From: Mycobacterium paraterrae
Lineage (GTDB): Bacteria > Actinomycetota > Actinomycetes > Mycobacteriales > Mycobacteriaceae
Assembly: GCF_022430545.2 (NCBI RefSeq)
Contig: NZ_CP092488.2
Location: 4,526,001-4,590,000 of the forward strand
Direction of reading: 5' to 3'
DNA length: 64,000 bases
The translations under genes and the position numbers were made by a program. Shown piece by piece: positions 1 to 10,176 of the stretch. Below the pieces are notes generated by a model. The model did not search any database and had not been told where the DNA came from. It worked only from the letters and a program-made list of their open reading frames with translations. Position 1 is the stretch's first letter. Each line of letters opens with the position of its first letter.

Positions 1-1810
<1,810 letters not shown>

Positions 1811-1831
1811 CTGCCTGGTCTGCGTGAGACG

Positions 1832-1865
1832 CTGCGCCCCGCGAGCTCCGGTTCGCGGGGCGCAG
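1832..1865 (+). terminator. Hairpin terminator after katG
   Basis: A perfect 13-bp inverted repeat (ctgcgccccgcga and its complement) encloses an 8-nt loop, 21 bp after the katG stop. There is no T tract, which is common for mycobacterial intrinsic terminators. Confidence 0.75.
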
Positions 1866-1975
1866 TGCATTTGTTCGTCCGGCAAGCTTCCGGTGACGTT
1901 CACTGCAGAAGGTACGGGTGCCGCCGCGGCCAGGCTAGACTCGTCGCCGCCAATGTCCCGCGAGTGAGGCTCACC

Positions 1976-3142
1976 ATGAAGATTGTGCTGGCCGCGTACG
2001 GAAGCCGGGGCGATGTCGAGCCGTGCGCGGTCGTCGGCCGGGAGTTGCGGCGACGCGGCCACGAGGTGCGCATTGCGGTGCCGCCCAACATGGTTGCATT
2101 CGTGGAGTCCGCCGGCCTCGACGCGACGGCCTACGGGCCCGACTCGCACGCGCAGCTAAATAGCGCCACGGACTTCTTCGTCGGCAACATGAAAAATCCT
2201 TACGGCTCACTCCCCGGCGTCGTCGAGCAAGTGACCAAGGTGTGGGTGGACAAGGGAATGGCGCTCGACTCCCTCGCCGAAGGCGCGGACGTTCTCGTGA
2301 CGGGAATGAACGAACAGCGACTTTCGGCCAATGTCGCTGAGCATCACAAGATTCCGTTGACCGCGCTGCACTTCTTTCCCGCGCGGCTGCAAATGTCCGG
2401 CCAGCTGAACTCCCTGCTGGTGAAGACGTCCGAAGGGCCGCTGCGGCGGGCGCTGGGCATGCCCGAGGCACCCGAGCCCACGCCGGCGGTCTTGGAGATT
2501 CAGGCCTACGACGAACGCTGCCTGCCGGGACAGCCCGATGAATGGGCAGAGCCCGGTAAGCCGTTCGTCGGTGCGCTGAGTCTGGAATTACCGGCGAACG
2601 CCGACGCCGAGGTGCTGTCATGGATGGCCGAGGGAACGGCGCCGGTGTATTTCGGCATGGGCAGCACGCCGATCTCACCGCCTGCCGAGATCGTGGACAT
2701 GATGATCGCGGTCTGCGCGCAATCTGACCGGCGCCTGCTGATCTGCACCGGACCGAACGATCTATCCAGATTCGATCGCTACGATCACGTCAAATTCGTC
2801 GATGCGGTCAGCCACGCCGCGATTCTTCCCGGCTGCGAGGCGGCCGTCCATCACGGCGGCGCCGGCACCACCGCGGCGGTCATGCGGGCCGGCGTGCCTT
2901 CGTTCGTCCTGTGGCTCTGGCTTGACCAGCCCGTCTGGGCCGCGGGCATTCAGCAGCTGAAAGCTGGTTTGGGACAGCGTTTTTCGGATGTCACCCCGCA
3001 ATCGCTGGCGCTGGGGTTGAAATCTATCCTCACCCCTGACCACCTCGCCCATGCGCGGATGATCGCCGGGCAAATGATCACACCGGAGGAATCCGCCACT
3101 GCGGCCGCCGATCTGGTGGAAAGCACCGCGCGGGCGGGTTAG
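1976..3142 (+). CDS. UDP-glycosyltransferase-like GT (GT1 fold)
   Basis: A 388-residue glycosyltransferase of the GT-B/GT1 type related to mycobacterial Rv1524/Rv1526c and the glycopeptidolipid glycosyltransferases. The N-terminus MKIVLAAYGSRGDVEP is the typical first beta strand and glycine loop of the family. The C-terminal donor-binding region has VHHGGAGTTAAVMRAGVP, the UDP-sugar signature. The ATG at 1976 is chosen because the signature strand starts there; an in-frame extension upstream to 1865 has no family similarity. The acceptor is not predictable: lipid or polyketide glycosylation is typical of mycobacterial members. It ends one base before the convergent DUF1906 gene. Confidence 0.85.
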   Translation: MKIVLAAYGSRGDVEPCAVVGRELRRRGHEVRIAVPPNMVAFVESAGLDATAYGPDSHAQLNSATDFFVGNMKNPYGSLPGVVEQVTKVWVDKGMALDSLAEGADVLVTGMNEQRLSANVAEHHKIPLTALHFFPARLQMSGQLNSLLVKTSEGPLRRALGMPEAPEPTPAVLEIQAYDERCLPGQPDEWAEPGKPFVGALSLELPANADAEVLSWMAEGTAPVYFGMGSTPISPPAEIVDMMIAVCAQSDRRLLICTGPNDLSRFDRYDHVKFVDAVSHAAILPGCEAAVHHGGAGTTAAVMRAGVPSFVLWLWLDQPVWAAGIQQLKAGLGQRFSDVTPQSLALGLKSILTPDHLAHARMIAGQMITPEESATAAADLVESTARAG

Positions 3143-3143
3143 G

Positions 3144-3896
3144 TCACCGATTGAAGTCCCACTGCCCGTAATCGGCGGCGAGCACCTCGTCGACGTCAAT
3201 GTGTATGCCGCCGAGAAGCGGTCCGGGCTCGGATGGGGTGTTGACCACCTCCTGGTACAGCACGGCCGCCGCCTCCCGCTGGCCGTGCGACCAGGCTTTG
3301 GTCTGCCATGCCCACAGGTGTCCCGGGGTGCTGGAACGGCCGATGACACCATCGTTGATCGCCCAACGACAGGACTGGACGTGTCCATAGATCCCGGTTC
3401 GCTGCACGCCAAGTACCGAGTTGATACCACGAAACCAGTTGACCGCCATGCCCTTCCAGGTATCGGCGTCGATGTCGTCGTCCACGCTGAAGAAGATCGG
3501 CGCGGAGCCGCTGCCGCCGGCTGCATCGTGAAGGCGCAGCGCGGTGCGCGCGTCAGCCACGCCGCCGTCGAAGCCGCGGGTGAAGTCCGACGGCGCGGTT
3601 CCGTTCGGTTTGCCGTATTGGAAATTGCTGACGATGTGCAATCCGGCGGCACGCAGCGAGTCGGCGTATTCGCGGGTCAAGGGTTTGGCTTCGAAATTCG
3701 CAGCAGGGCGCGATTCCGAGACGTAGTTCACCACCCCGACGTAGCCGGCCGATTTGATCTCGTTGGGTGCTATTCGGCGCTCCGCAAAGTCGATCAGCCG
3801 CGGATTGTCCGCCGCCGCTTGGCGCCCGTCGGGCGGCGCGAGGGCGAGCAGGCCTGCGGCCGCGGTGTATTTAGCGAATTCGCGTCGTGAAATCAT
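3144..3896 (-). CDS. Tat-exported DUF1906 (Rv2525c-like glycoside hydrolase-like) protein
   Basis: A 250-residue protein starting MISRREFAKYTAAAGLLAL, a twin-arginine signal with a hydrophobic stretch and a likely cleavage near residue 28. The mature part matches the Rv2525c-like glycoside hydrolase-like family (DUF1906): a TIM-barrel start (LIDFAERRIAPNEIKSAGY), the strand IFFSVDDDID around residues 145-155, and HIDVDEV near the C-terminus. Rv2525c in Mtb is a Tat substrate linked to cell-wall properties, but its catalytic activity is unsettled. The call of a secreted cell-wall-associated protein rests on the signal and fold; enzymatic function is inference. Confidence 0.85.
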   Translation of the reverse strand: MISRREFAKYTAAAGLLALAPPDGRQAAADNPRLIDFAERRIAPNEIKSAGYVGVVNYVSESRPAANFEAKPLTREYADSLRAAGLHIVSNFQYGKPNGTAPSDFTRGFDGGVADARTALRLHDAAGGSGSAPIFFSVDDDIDADTWKGMAVNWFRGINSVLGVQRTGIYGHVQSCRWAINDGVIGRSSTPGHLWAWQTKAWSHGQREAAAVLYQEVVNTPSEPGPLLGGIHIDVDEVLAADYGQWDFNR

Positions 3897-3899
3897 GTC

Positions 3900-4751
3900 T
3901 CAGCTCCTGCGCGTAAGGAGTGCCGTCGCGCTCCAGGGTCTTCTACCCGGATGGCGTGGATTAGGCTGCGGTACCCATAAGGCCGGCCACATGAAAAGCG
4001 GCAATCGGTGAAATCGCCTGGCGGCCGGCATGAGCGGTTCCGATTCGACGACTCGCCAGCCCAGGTTTTCGAAGTAGGCCAGCCCGTTCTCCGGTGCGAA
4101 GATGAACGGCGCGTTCTGCAACAGGCCGGACATTTTCTTGTTCATCAATCGTTTCAGGCCCGGGCCGTTGAAGTCGAACATCCACCAGGCCACCTCCGGC
4201 CGGTTGAGTGCGCCTGAAAGCGCATCGACATCACTGTCTTTCAGGTACATCAGCAGGCCTTCGGTCAGTACCAGCGCACTGGTCGCGCCGCCTAGCGCTT
4301 CGTCGAAGAACGCGTCGCGAGCCGCTGGGTCCGCCAGGTCGACAGCCGACCGGGTCAACCGGCACCGGGGCACCTGGTCGGCGAGGAGTTCCGCCTTCTC
4401 TTCGAGCAACTCCGGAAAGTCCGCTTCGATCCATTGGAATTCGGGCGGAAGGTCCAACCGGTACGGCCGGGTGTCCAAGCCCGCGGCCAGATTCAGGACT
4501 CGGTCGCAGCCACCCGTGATCGCCTGGGCGATCGCGTCGTCGATGATCTTGGTGCGAGCGACCAACCACCAGCCGCTGCGGCTCGACGCCGGCGCGTTCG
4601 CGACGATCTCGCGGCCCTGCGTCCCCGCGAGGCGCTCCGCGAGTGGATCGCGGAACAATGCGTCGGCCCGAGACGACTCGACGGCGCGGTACAGCGCAGT
4701 CCACCTCGCCGTGTCCGAGACGTGCGTGATCACGTGCCCGCCGTCTGACAT
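3900..4751 (-). CDS. SAM-dependent methyltransferase (leucine carboxyl methyltransferase-like)
   Basis: A 283-residue protein of the large mycobacterial family of putative S-adenosylmethionine-dependent methyltransferases (PPM1/LCMT fold). It shows the early SDTARWTALYRAVESSRADALFRDP-like region, the SAM site VLNLAAGLDTRPYR around residues 85-100 and the post-motif LTEGLLMYL. The start at 4751 (MSDGGHVITHVS) fits the family; a frame extension to 4991 runs into the promoter region of the divergent gene. It is separated by about 50 bp from a second, unrelated methyltransferase on the other strand, suggesting a shared promoter region. The substrate is unknown. Confidence 0.85.
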   Translation of the reverse strand: MSDGGHVITHVSDTARWTALYRAVESSRADALFRDPLAERLAGTQGREIVANAPASSRSGWWLVARTKIIDDAIAQAITGGCDRVLNLAAGLDTRPYRLDLPPEFQWIEADFPELLEEKAELLADQVPRCRLTRSAVDLADPAARDAFFDEALGGATSALVLTEGLLMYLKDSDVDALSGALNRPEVAWWMFDFNGPGLKRLMNKKMSGLLQNAPFIFAPENGLAYFENLGWRVVESEPLMPAARRFHRLPLFMWPALWVPQPNPRHPGRRPWSATALLTRRS

Positions 4752-4812
4752 ACGTTGCGTTATAGCACTCGCGCGCTGGTGGAATGAGGGTTGGGTCGTG
4801 TACAAGGGTTGC

Positions 4813-5853
4813 ATGCACGAACCGGCCGCCAGGCCCGTCAGCCCGGCCAAGCTGCACGAGGCGACTGTCCGGCGCTTGTATCGGCGATCGGTCGTCACCG
4901 CGCAGATAACGGTGCCGGCCGTCCCGGGCATGCTCGACGAGTACGTGAGAATGTGCGACAACATCTTTGCCGCCTCGGGAGTGCAGTACACCGACGAGCA
5001 ATCCGCTCAGCTCCGGACGGTGCTGGAGGCCGAGTTGATCAAGGCCTACACCGCATCCACCCGCTCGAACATCGTGATCTCCTTCCACGCTCCGTTCGGT
5101 ATCGGGGTGAATTACCGCGTCACAACGGAATCGGTGACGCTGGGCGGCGCCTACGACGGTTGGGTCGCCACCCGCGAAGGCCCGCTGTTCGGCACCGAAC
5201 CAGACGCCCGGGTGTGGGCGCTTGCCAGCGAAATGGCCGAGCCCGGCGCTCAACCAGTGCTCGACGTCGGCGCCGGGACCGGTCGCAACGCTCTGGCGCT
5301 GGCCCGACGCGGGCACCCCGTCGACGCGGTAGAGATGAGCCCGAAGTTCGCCGAGATCATCCGCGCGGAAGCCGAGCGCGAATCGCTGCAGGTACGCGTG
5401 ATGAACGGCGACGTATTCGAGACCATGGACGGGGTCCGTCGCGACTATGCGCTGATCATCCTCGCCGAGGTAGTCCCCGATTTTCGGACGACAGGTGAGC
5501 TGCGCGGAATTTTCGAACTGGCGGCCGACTGTTTGTCTCCGGGAGGGCAGCTGGTGTTCAACTCTTTCGTGGCGCGCGGGGACTACGTCCCCGACGATGC
5601 GGTGGTTCAGCTCGGGCAGCAGTGCAACACGATGATCTTCACCCGCGACGAATTAGCCGCCGCCGCAAACCAATTACCGTTCGAATTGGTCAGCGACGAC
5701 GCGGCGTGTGAGTACGAGAGAATTCATCTCCCCGAAAGCGCCTGGCCACCAACGGATTGGTTCGAGGGCTGGGCTAACGGACTCGACGTGTTCGATCTTG
5801 ATGCGCAGGACTCCCCGATCGACCTGCGCTGGCTTGTCTACCGCAAGACGTGA
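4813..5853 (+). CDS. Class I SAM-dependent methyltransferase
   Basis: A 346-residue protein with a helical N-terminal part of about 150 residues and a Rossmann methyltransferase domain. Motif I is VLDVGAGTGRNALALARRG, followed by the acidic strand end VDAVEMSP, the aspartate of VMNGDVFE and the motif IV-like LIILAEVVPDF. ATG 4813 is used; GTG 4798 (five residues longer) has a slightly better spaced gaggg ribosome site. An in-frame extension back to 4102 overlaps the divergent methyltransferase and is rejected. The N-terminal half resembles mycobacterial proteins with a fused helical domain, and its role is unknown. Confidence 0.8.
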   Translation: MHEPAARPVSPAKLHEATVRRLYRRSVVTAQITVPAVPGMLDEYVRMCDNIFAASGVQYTDEQSAQLRTVLEAELIKAYTASTRSNIVISFHAPFGIGVNYRVTTESVTLGGAYDGWVATREGPLFGTEPDARVWALASEMAEPGAQPVLDVGAGTGRNALALARRGHPVDAVEMSPKFAEIIRAEAERESLQVRVMNGDVFETMDGVRRDYALIILAEVVPDFRTTGELRGIFELAADCLSPGGQLVFNSFVARGDYVPDDAVVQLGQQCNTMIFTRDELAAAANQLPFELVSDDAACEYERIHLPESAWPPTDWFEGWANGLDVFDLDAQDSPIDLRWLVYRKT

Positions 5854-5969
5854 CCGCCAACGACGATGCAGAGCGCAGCGATGCTGAGGAGTGGCGCCAA
5901 TGACCCGCTCGGCGGTTCACAACCGTCCACCGCCCGCACGATGAGGCCGGTAACAGCTGCTATGGTGCT

Positions 5970-6785
5970 GTGCCTATGCCGGAGATGGATCGCCGCACGT
6001 GGTTGTTGATGACGGGATTCGGCGTGTTGGGCGCCGCAATCAGCATTCCGGAGGCCGGGGCAATGCCACGGCCGCCGGCCGCACCGGCCGGAAACTACAT
6101 TTTCTCCGACGACTTCGACGGTCCAGCCGGATCTGCGCCTGATTCGTCGAAATGGGCGGTGGCGACGGCGCGCGAAACCATCAAAGATCCGACGCACTGG
6201 GAACTACCCGAAAATATCGGCCAGTACCGCGACGACCGTCGCAACGTGTTCCTCGATGGCAAATCCAACCTGGTGATCAAAGCGGCGAAAGACGGAGCCA
6301 CGTTCTACGGCGGCAAGATCCAGAGCAGGTGGCGGGGCGGGGTCGGCCACACCTGGGAAGCGCGAGTCAAACTCGAGTGCTTGACCGCGGGAGCGTGGCC
6401 CGCCTACTGGCTCGGAAACGACGACCAGGGCGAAATCGACATCGTCGAGTGGTATGGCAACGGCAGCTGGCCGTCAGCCACCACCGTCCACGCCAAAGCC
6501 AACGGCGGCGAGTGGAAGACCCAAAACATCTCAGTCGACAGCGCCTGGCACACCTGGCGGTGCCAATGGGACGCCGGCGGCATGCGGTTCTGGAAAGACT
6601 TCGTCGACGGGGCAGCGCCCTACTTCACGGTGTCGGCAGACTCGTTGCCGGATTGGCCGTTCAATGGTCCCGGCTACACCGTTTACCCCGTGTTCAACCT
6701 TGCCGTAGCCGGATCCGGTGGCGGCGATCCCGGGCCGGGCAGCTACCCGGCACAAATGCTGGTCGACTGGATCCGGGTCTGGTAA
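5970..6785 (+). CDS. Secreted GH16 beta-glucanase-like protein, copy 1 (Rv0315-like)
   Basis: A 271-residue exported protein with a Tat-like leader (MDRRTWLLMTGFG) and a glycoside hydrolase family 16 jelly-roll domain from about residue 42. The GH16 catalytic motif is intact as GEIDIVEWYGNG, with the nucleophile and acid/base as Glu155 and Glu160. Overall similarity is to Mtb Rv0315, which was described as a beta-1,3-glucanase-like secreted antigen. The GTG start at 5970 gives MPMPEMDRR, matching the remembered Rv0315 N-terminus; ATG 5976 is an alternative. A second diverged copy lies at 9322-10173. Mycobacteria are not known to make beta-1,3-glucan, so the natural substrate is uncertain. Confidence 0.9.
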   Translation: MPMPEMDRRTWLLMTGFGVLGAAISIPEAGAMPRPPAAPAGNYIFSDDFDGPAGSAPDSSKWAVATARETIKDPTHWELPENIGQYRDDRRNVFLDGKSNLVIKAAKDGATFYGGKIQSRWRGGVGHTWEARVKLECLTAGAWPAYWLGNDDQGEIDIVEWYGNGSWPSATTVHAKANGGEWKTQNISVDSAWHTWRCQWDAGGMRFWKDFVDGAAPYFTVSADSLPDWPFNGPGYTVYPVFNLAVAGSGGGDPGPGSYPAQMLVDWIRVW

Positions 6786-6836
6786 GACGCGAATGACGGG
6801 GCGAACCCTCAGGTCCACCCCGCCATTCAACGAGCG

Positions 6837-7181
6837 TCAGAAATTGTTGCAGGTGACCGCAACCTGGTTGATCAGCGGCAGGTACTCGTTCGCCTGCGCG
6901 GGGAACTGCGCCTCGGCTTGCTGCGCCATCTGAATGCGCTGCGGGGGCGGCGAGGCGAGGTAACGCTGCAGGAAGCCGCTGGCCAAGCCCGAGTTGCGGA
7001 GCTTGGTGCCGGCGCCCGGCTGCTGGGCGTCGAGCGCCGCCACTACCTGCGGATAGCTGCACGTTGTATTGATTGCCGCCGGAGACAGGTCATCAGCGGA
7101 CGCGATTCCCGCGCCAGCGAGCGCCGACACTGCCAGACCCCCAGCTAAAGCAGCCAGTTTGCTCATTGAACGCGTAACCAT
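6837..7181 (-). CDS. TB8.4-like / hemophore-related secreted protein (Rv1174c family)
   Basis: A 114-residue secreted protein. The N-terminus has a Sec signal (ALAGGLAVSALAGAGIASA, cleavage after ASADD or just before). The mature domain carries the family hallmarks INTTCSYPQVVAAL, ASPPPQRIQMA and a C-terminal VTCNNF, with two cysteines likely forming one disulphide. This matches Mtb Rv1174c (TB8.4 antigen) and the wider Rv0203 hemophore-related family. A GGAAGG ribosome site lies about 10 nt upstream of the ATG at 7181. Heme binding is known only for some relatives and is not established for this one. Confidence 0.85.
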   Translation of the reverse strand: MVTRSMSKLAALAGGLAVSALAGAGIASADDLSPAAINTTCSYPQVVAALDAQQPGAGTKLRNSGLASGFLQRYLASPPPQRIQMAQQAEAQFPAQANEYLPLINQVAVTCNNF

Positions 7182-7334
7182 AAGTGGAACACCTTCCGGA
7201 ATACGAAATCGCCGAACCTCGGCGTCGAGATTCTCAGTTTAGCGGAAGTAATTGATGCCTCGACTGGTCGAAGATGGGACTCATGAACCTCATAGGTCAC
7301 GCTTAGCTTTCTCGCACCCCGGTAGTTTTCTGGG

Positions 7335-8621
7335 ATGACCGAGAGTCCGGCTCGCAATCTTGCGGTGGATTTTTATCGCGTTGCCGGGGTGATCTTGATC
7401 GTGCTGGGCCACTGGCTCGCCGGGGCGGTGACTTACCGCGACGGGTCGTTCGGCAGGCAGAATCCGCTACTGGACCAGCCGTGGACGCAGTGGCTCACCT
7501 GGCTGTTCCAAGCGGTACCGACATTCTTTCTGGTGGCCGGATATGCGGCTGGAGTGTCCTGGAGCCATCGACATGGCCGCGACGAAATGCCGCGTCCCAT
7601 GTGGCTTCGGCATCGTCTTGCCCGGGTGCTGGGCCCGACGACGGTCTACGTCGCGCTGGTGTCGGCCGTCGTGATTGCCGCTGAGAGCGCTGGCGCGTCG
7701 GGTTCACTACTGGAGTACGCCGGTTGGGCCGTCGCCATGCACCTCTGGTTCCTCGCCGTCTATCTTGTCGTGGTCTGTCTCACGCCGATCGCATTTGCGG
7801 CACAACGACGTTGGGGACTTGGTGCGGCGGCAGCCCTCGCCGTGGGCGTGACGGCGGTCGACGTCGGCTCCGTGGCGGCGCACCTCCCCTATTTGGGCTG
7901 GCTGAATTATCTGCTGTGCTGGGCGCTGCTCTACCAGCTCGGAATTGCTTGGCAGCGGGGTTTTTTGGGCGGGGTCAGGGCGGCGATACTGACAGCCGGT
8001 TCGATGTGCGCGCTGTGGCTACTGATCTGGCTCGGTCCATATCCGGTCAGCATGATCGGCGTTCCCGGTCAAGCTGTGCAGAACACCGAGCCGCCCTCGC
8101 TGGCCATGGCCGCATTCGGGTGCGCGCAGGCAGGATTGGTGATCGGTGCTGCGCCGTTGATCGACCGGGCTTTGCGTGCGGATGCGGCTCGGCGACTCCT
8201 GTCGCGCGCCAATACCAATGTGATGGCGCTCTACCTGTGGCACATGATCCCGGTCGTGCTCGTTGCGGTCGTCGGCTATCCGGCCAGGCTGTTGCCGCAA
8301 CCAGTGGAAGGCAGTACTGCCTGGTGGCTGGCCCGACTGGAATGGGTCACGATCCTCGGCCTGGTAACGGCGGTAGCGCTGGCCTTGATGTGGCAGGCGC
8401 GGCGGCTGTTCGCTGCGCCGCTGCCAGCGCTCGGGGTGCTCCGAGGACGTCGAGCGGAACCAGTCCTGATAGTCGGTGCCGCGATGGGGTCATACGCGCT
8501 GGCGTACCTGGCGGCGGAAGGTTTCGCGCCGTCGGGGCACTTCGCCTGGCTGACTGCCCTGATCTTCGGCGCCGGCGTCCTGCTGGTGACTTTGTGTGCA
8601 CCGCAACACCCGGGCCTCTGA
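7335..8621 (+). CDS. Integral membrane acyltransferase 3 family protein (Rv0228-like)
   Basis: A 428-residue polytopic protein with about ten hydrophobic helices. It has the acyltransferase-3 N-terminal signature AVDFYRVAGVILIVLGHWLAG with the conserved histidine, and PTFFLVAGYAAG in the second helix region. It resembles the mycobacterial Rv0228/Rv0111 type of membrane O-acyltransferases. These move acyl groups across the membrane onto sugars or lipids of the envelope. It is divergent from the TB8.4-like gene and ends in a likely bidirectional hairpin shared with tpx. The acceptor cannot be inferred. Confidence 0.82.
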   Translation: MTESPARNLAVDFYRVAGVILIVLGHWLAGAVTYRDGSFGRQNPLLDQPWTQWLTWLFQAVPTFFLVAGYAAGVSWSHRHGRDEMPRPMWLRHRLARVLGPTTVYVALVSAVVIAAESAGASGSLLEYAGWAVAMHLWFLAVYLVVVCLTPIAFAAQRRWGLGAAAALAVGVTAVDVGSVAAHLPYLGWLNYLLCWALLYQLGIAWQRGFLGGVRAAILTAGSMCALWLLIWLGPYPVSMIGVPGQAVQNTEPPSLAMAAFGCAQAGLVIGAAPLIDRALRADAARRLLSRANTNVMALYLWHMIPVVLVAVVGYPARLLPQPVEGSTAWWLARLEWVTILGLVTAVALALMWQARRLFAAPLPALGVLRGRRAEPVLIVGAAMGSYALAYLAAEGFAPSGHFAWLTALIFGAGVLLVTLCAPQHPGL

Positions 8622-8646
8622 GCGATTATGCTGCGGCACTTCTGGT

Positions 8647-8683
8647 TTGGCGTCTACCCCATCGACGAGAGCTAGACGCCCAA
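8647..8683. terminator. Bidirectional hairpin between the acyltransferase gene and tpx
   Basis: The arms ttggcgtcta and tagacgcccaa pair with one bulged C around a 16-nt loop. The hairpin sits in the 66-bp gap between convergent genes. Confidence 0.55.
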
Positions 8684-8687
8684 CCGG

Positions 8688-9191
8688 TCAGGACGCCGCG
8701 TTGAGTGCGGCGAGCGCGGCGTCGTAATCGGGCTCCTGCGCGATCTCGGGCACGAGTTCTTCGTAGGCGACATTGCCGTCGGCCCCGATTACCACGACGG
8801 CGCGGGCCAAGAGTCCAGCGAACGGCCCGTCGGCGATCGTGACACCGTAGTCCTCACCAAAGGAGTCACGGAACGCCGACGCGCTTTGCACGTTCTCGAT
8901 GCCCTCGGCGCCGCAGAAGCGGGCCTGCGCAAACGGCAGGTCCTTGGACACATTCACCACGGAGACACCTCCCGCGGCGGCACTCTCGTTGAACTTGCGC
9001 ACGCTAGTCGCGCAGACGGGTGTGTCGACGGACGGAAAGATGTTCAGCAACACGGGCTTACCTTGGAACTGTTCGCTGGTCACCGCGCTCAGATCCGACC
9101 CGGTCAGGTTGAACGCGGGCGCCTTGGCGCCGACAGCCGGCAGCTCGCCGACGGTGTTGATCGTGTTTCCGCGCAAAGTTATCTGTGCCAT
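8688..9191 (-). CDS. tpx: Thiol peroxidase Tpx (Rv1932-like)
   Basis: A 167-residue atypical 2-Cys peroxiredoxin that reduces peroxides using thioredoxin. The start MAQITLRGNTINTVGELP matches the family; an in-frame extension to 9272 does not. The peroxidatic cysteine is Cys60 in SVDTPVCATSVRKF and the resolving cysteine is Cys93 in RFCGAEG. Position 80, a third cysteine in the Mtb enzyme, is Asn here. Catalysis should be unaffected because Cys60 and Cys93 are the reactive pair. The gene is isolated from other redox genes apart from katG 7 kb away. Confidence 0.93.
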   Translation of the reverse strand: MAQITLRGNTINTVGELPAVGAKAPAFNLTGSDLSAVTSEQFQGKPVLLNIFPSVDTPVCATSVRKFNESAAAGGVSVVNVSKDLPFAQARFCGAEGIENVQSASAFRDSFGEDYGVTIADGPFAGLLARAVVVIGADGNVAYEELVPEIAQEPDYDAALAALNAAS

Positions 9192-9321
9192 GCGCACAGT
9201 CTGCCAAAGTTCGCTCCCCCGGTGCTGGGCCGGGTCGCCGTTGTCCTCAAAGCGAAACTGGCCCGGCGGCAACCCGCGGGCCCTCTGCGAAAGGTGGAGG
9301 TTCTCTTATAGGGTTCCGGCT

Positions 9322-10173
9322 GTGGCGAGGATGAATCGACGCGACATGCTGTTGACCACCGGAATGGGCATGCTGGCGGCCGCAGCCGCGGCCAATGTGC
9401 CAGAAGCAGCCGCCAACCCGACGCATGGGTCGCCCCCGGCTGCCCCGACAGCGGGTCCGACCGGGCCGTATCTGTTCCAGGACGAGTTCGACGGCCCCGC
9501 AGGTCAGGGCCCCGATTTGGCGAAGTGGACGCCTCAGACGTGGCAGGATGACGTGTTCCCGCCGGTCGACGGCATCTATCGAAGCGGGAATGTCTTCCTG
9601 GACGGCAATTCGAACCTCGTCCTGCAAGCGACCCAGGAAAACGGTCAGTACTTCACCGGAAAGCTTCGCGGCAACTGGCACGGCATGATCAACACCACCT
9701 GGGAAGCCCGGATCAAACTCGACTGTTTGTACCCCGGCCTCTGGCCCTCATTCTGGGCCGTCAACGAGGACCCGCAACCTGACGGTGAGGTCGACCTCTT
9801 CGAGTGGTACGGCAACGGCCAGTGGGCACCGGGCACGACGGTCCACGCTGCATCCAACGGGAAGACCTGGGAAGGAAAATCGATCCCGGGGTTGGTCGAC
9901 GGCGGTTGGCACACCTGGCGAATGCGTTGGGACGAAGAGGGATTCAAGTTCTGGCGGGACTATGTCGACGGCGCAAAGCCGTATTTCAGCGTTCCGCCGA
10001 AGCCTATCCACGTCTTCGGCGCTCCCCCTGAAGACAAGCGGTGGCCGTTCAACAATCCCGGCTACTGGATGGCACCCATGTTTACGCTGGCGGTCGGCGG
10101 AGTCGGCGCCGGCGATCCCGCTGGTGGTACTTTCCCGGCGCGCATGCTGGTGGACTACATACGCGTCTGGTAG
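9322..10173 (+). CDS. Secreted GH16 beta-glucanase-like protein, copy 2 (Rv0315-like)
   Basis: A 283-residue paralogue of the protein at 5970-6785. It has a similar Tat-like leader (MNRRDMLLTTGMGMLAA), a proline-rich linker to about residue 48, then the GH16 domain. The catalytic motif is GEVDLFEWYGNG with Glu156 and Glu161 (numbered from GTG 9322). Compared with copy 1 it carries an extra loop of roughly 15 residues before the conserved RWPFNNPGY segment. GTG 9322 is used; ATG 9331 is equally plausible and starts directly at the leader. The stop is three bases from the end of the convergent membrane glycosyltransferase gene. Confidence 0.9.
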   Translation: MARMNRRDMLLTTGMGMLAAAAAANVPEAAANPTHGSPPAAPTAGPTGPYLFQDEFDGPAGQGPDLAKWTPQTWQDDVFPPVDGIYRSGNVFLDGNSNLVLQATQENGQYFTGKLRGNWHGMINTTWEARIKLDCLYPGLWPSFWAVNEDPQPDGEVDLFEWYGNGQWAPGTTVHAASNGKTWEGKSIPGLVDGGWHTWRMRWDEEGFKFWRDYVDGAKPYFSVPPKPIHVFGAPPEDKRWPFNNPGYWMAPMFTLAVGGVGAGDPAGGTFPARMLVDYIRVW

Positions 10174-10176
10174 CGG

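Noticed and set aside
4102..4812. An in-frame extension of the class I methyltransferase upstream of 4813
   Set aside because: It is antisense to the divergent methyltransferase, and the family N-terminus starts near 4813.
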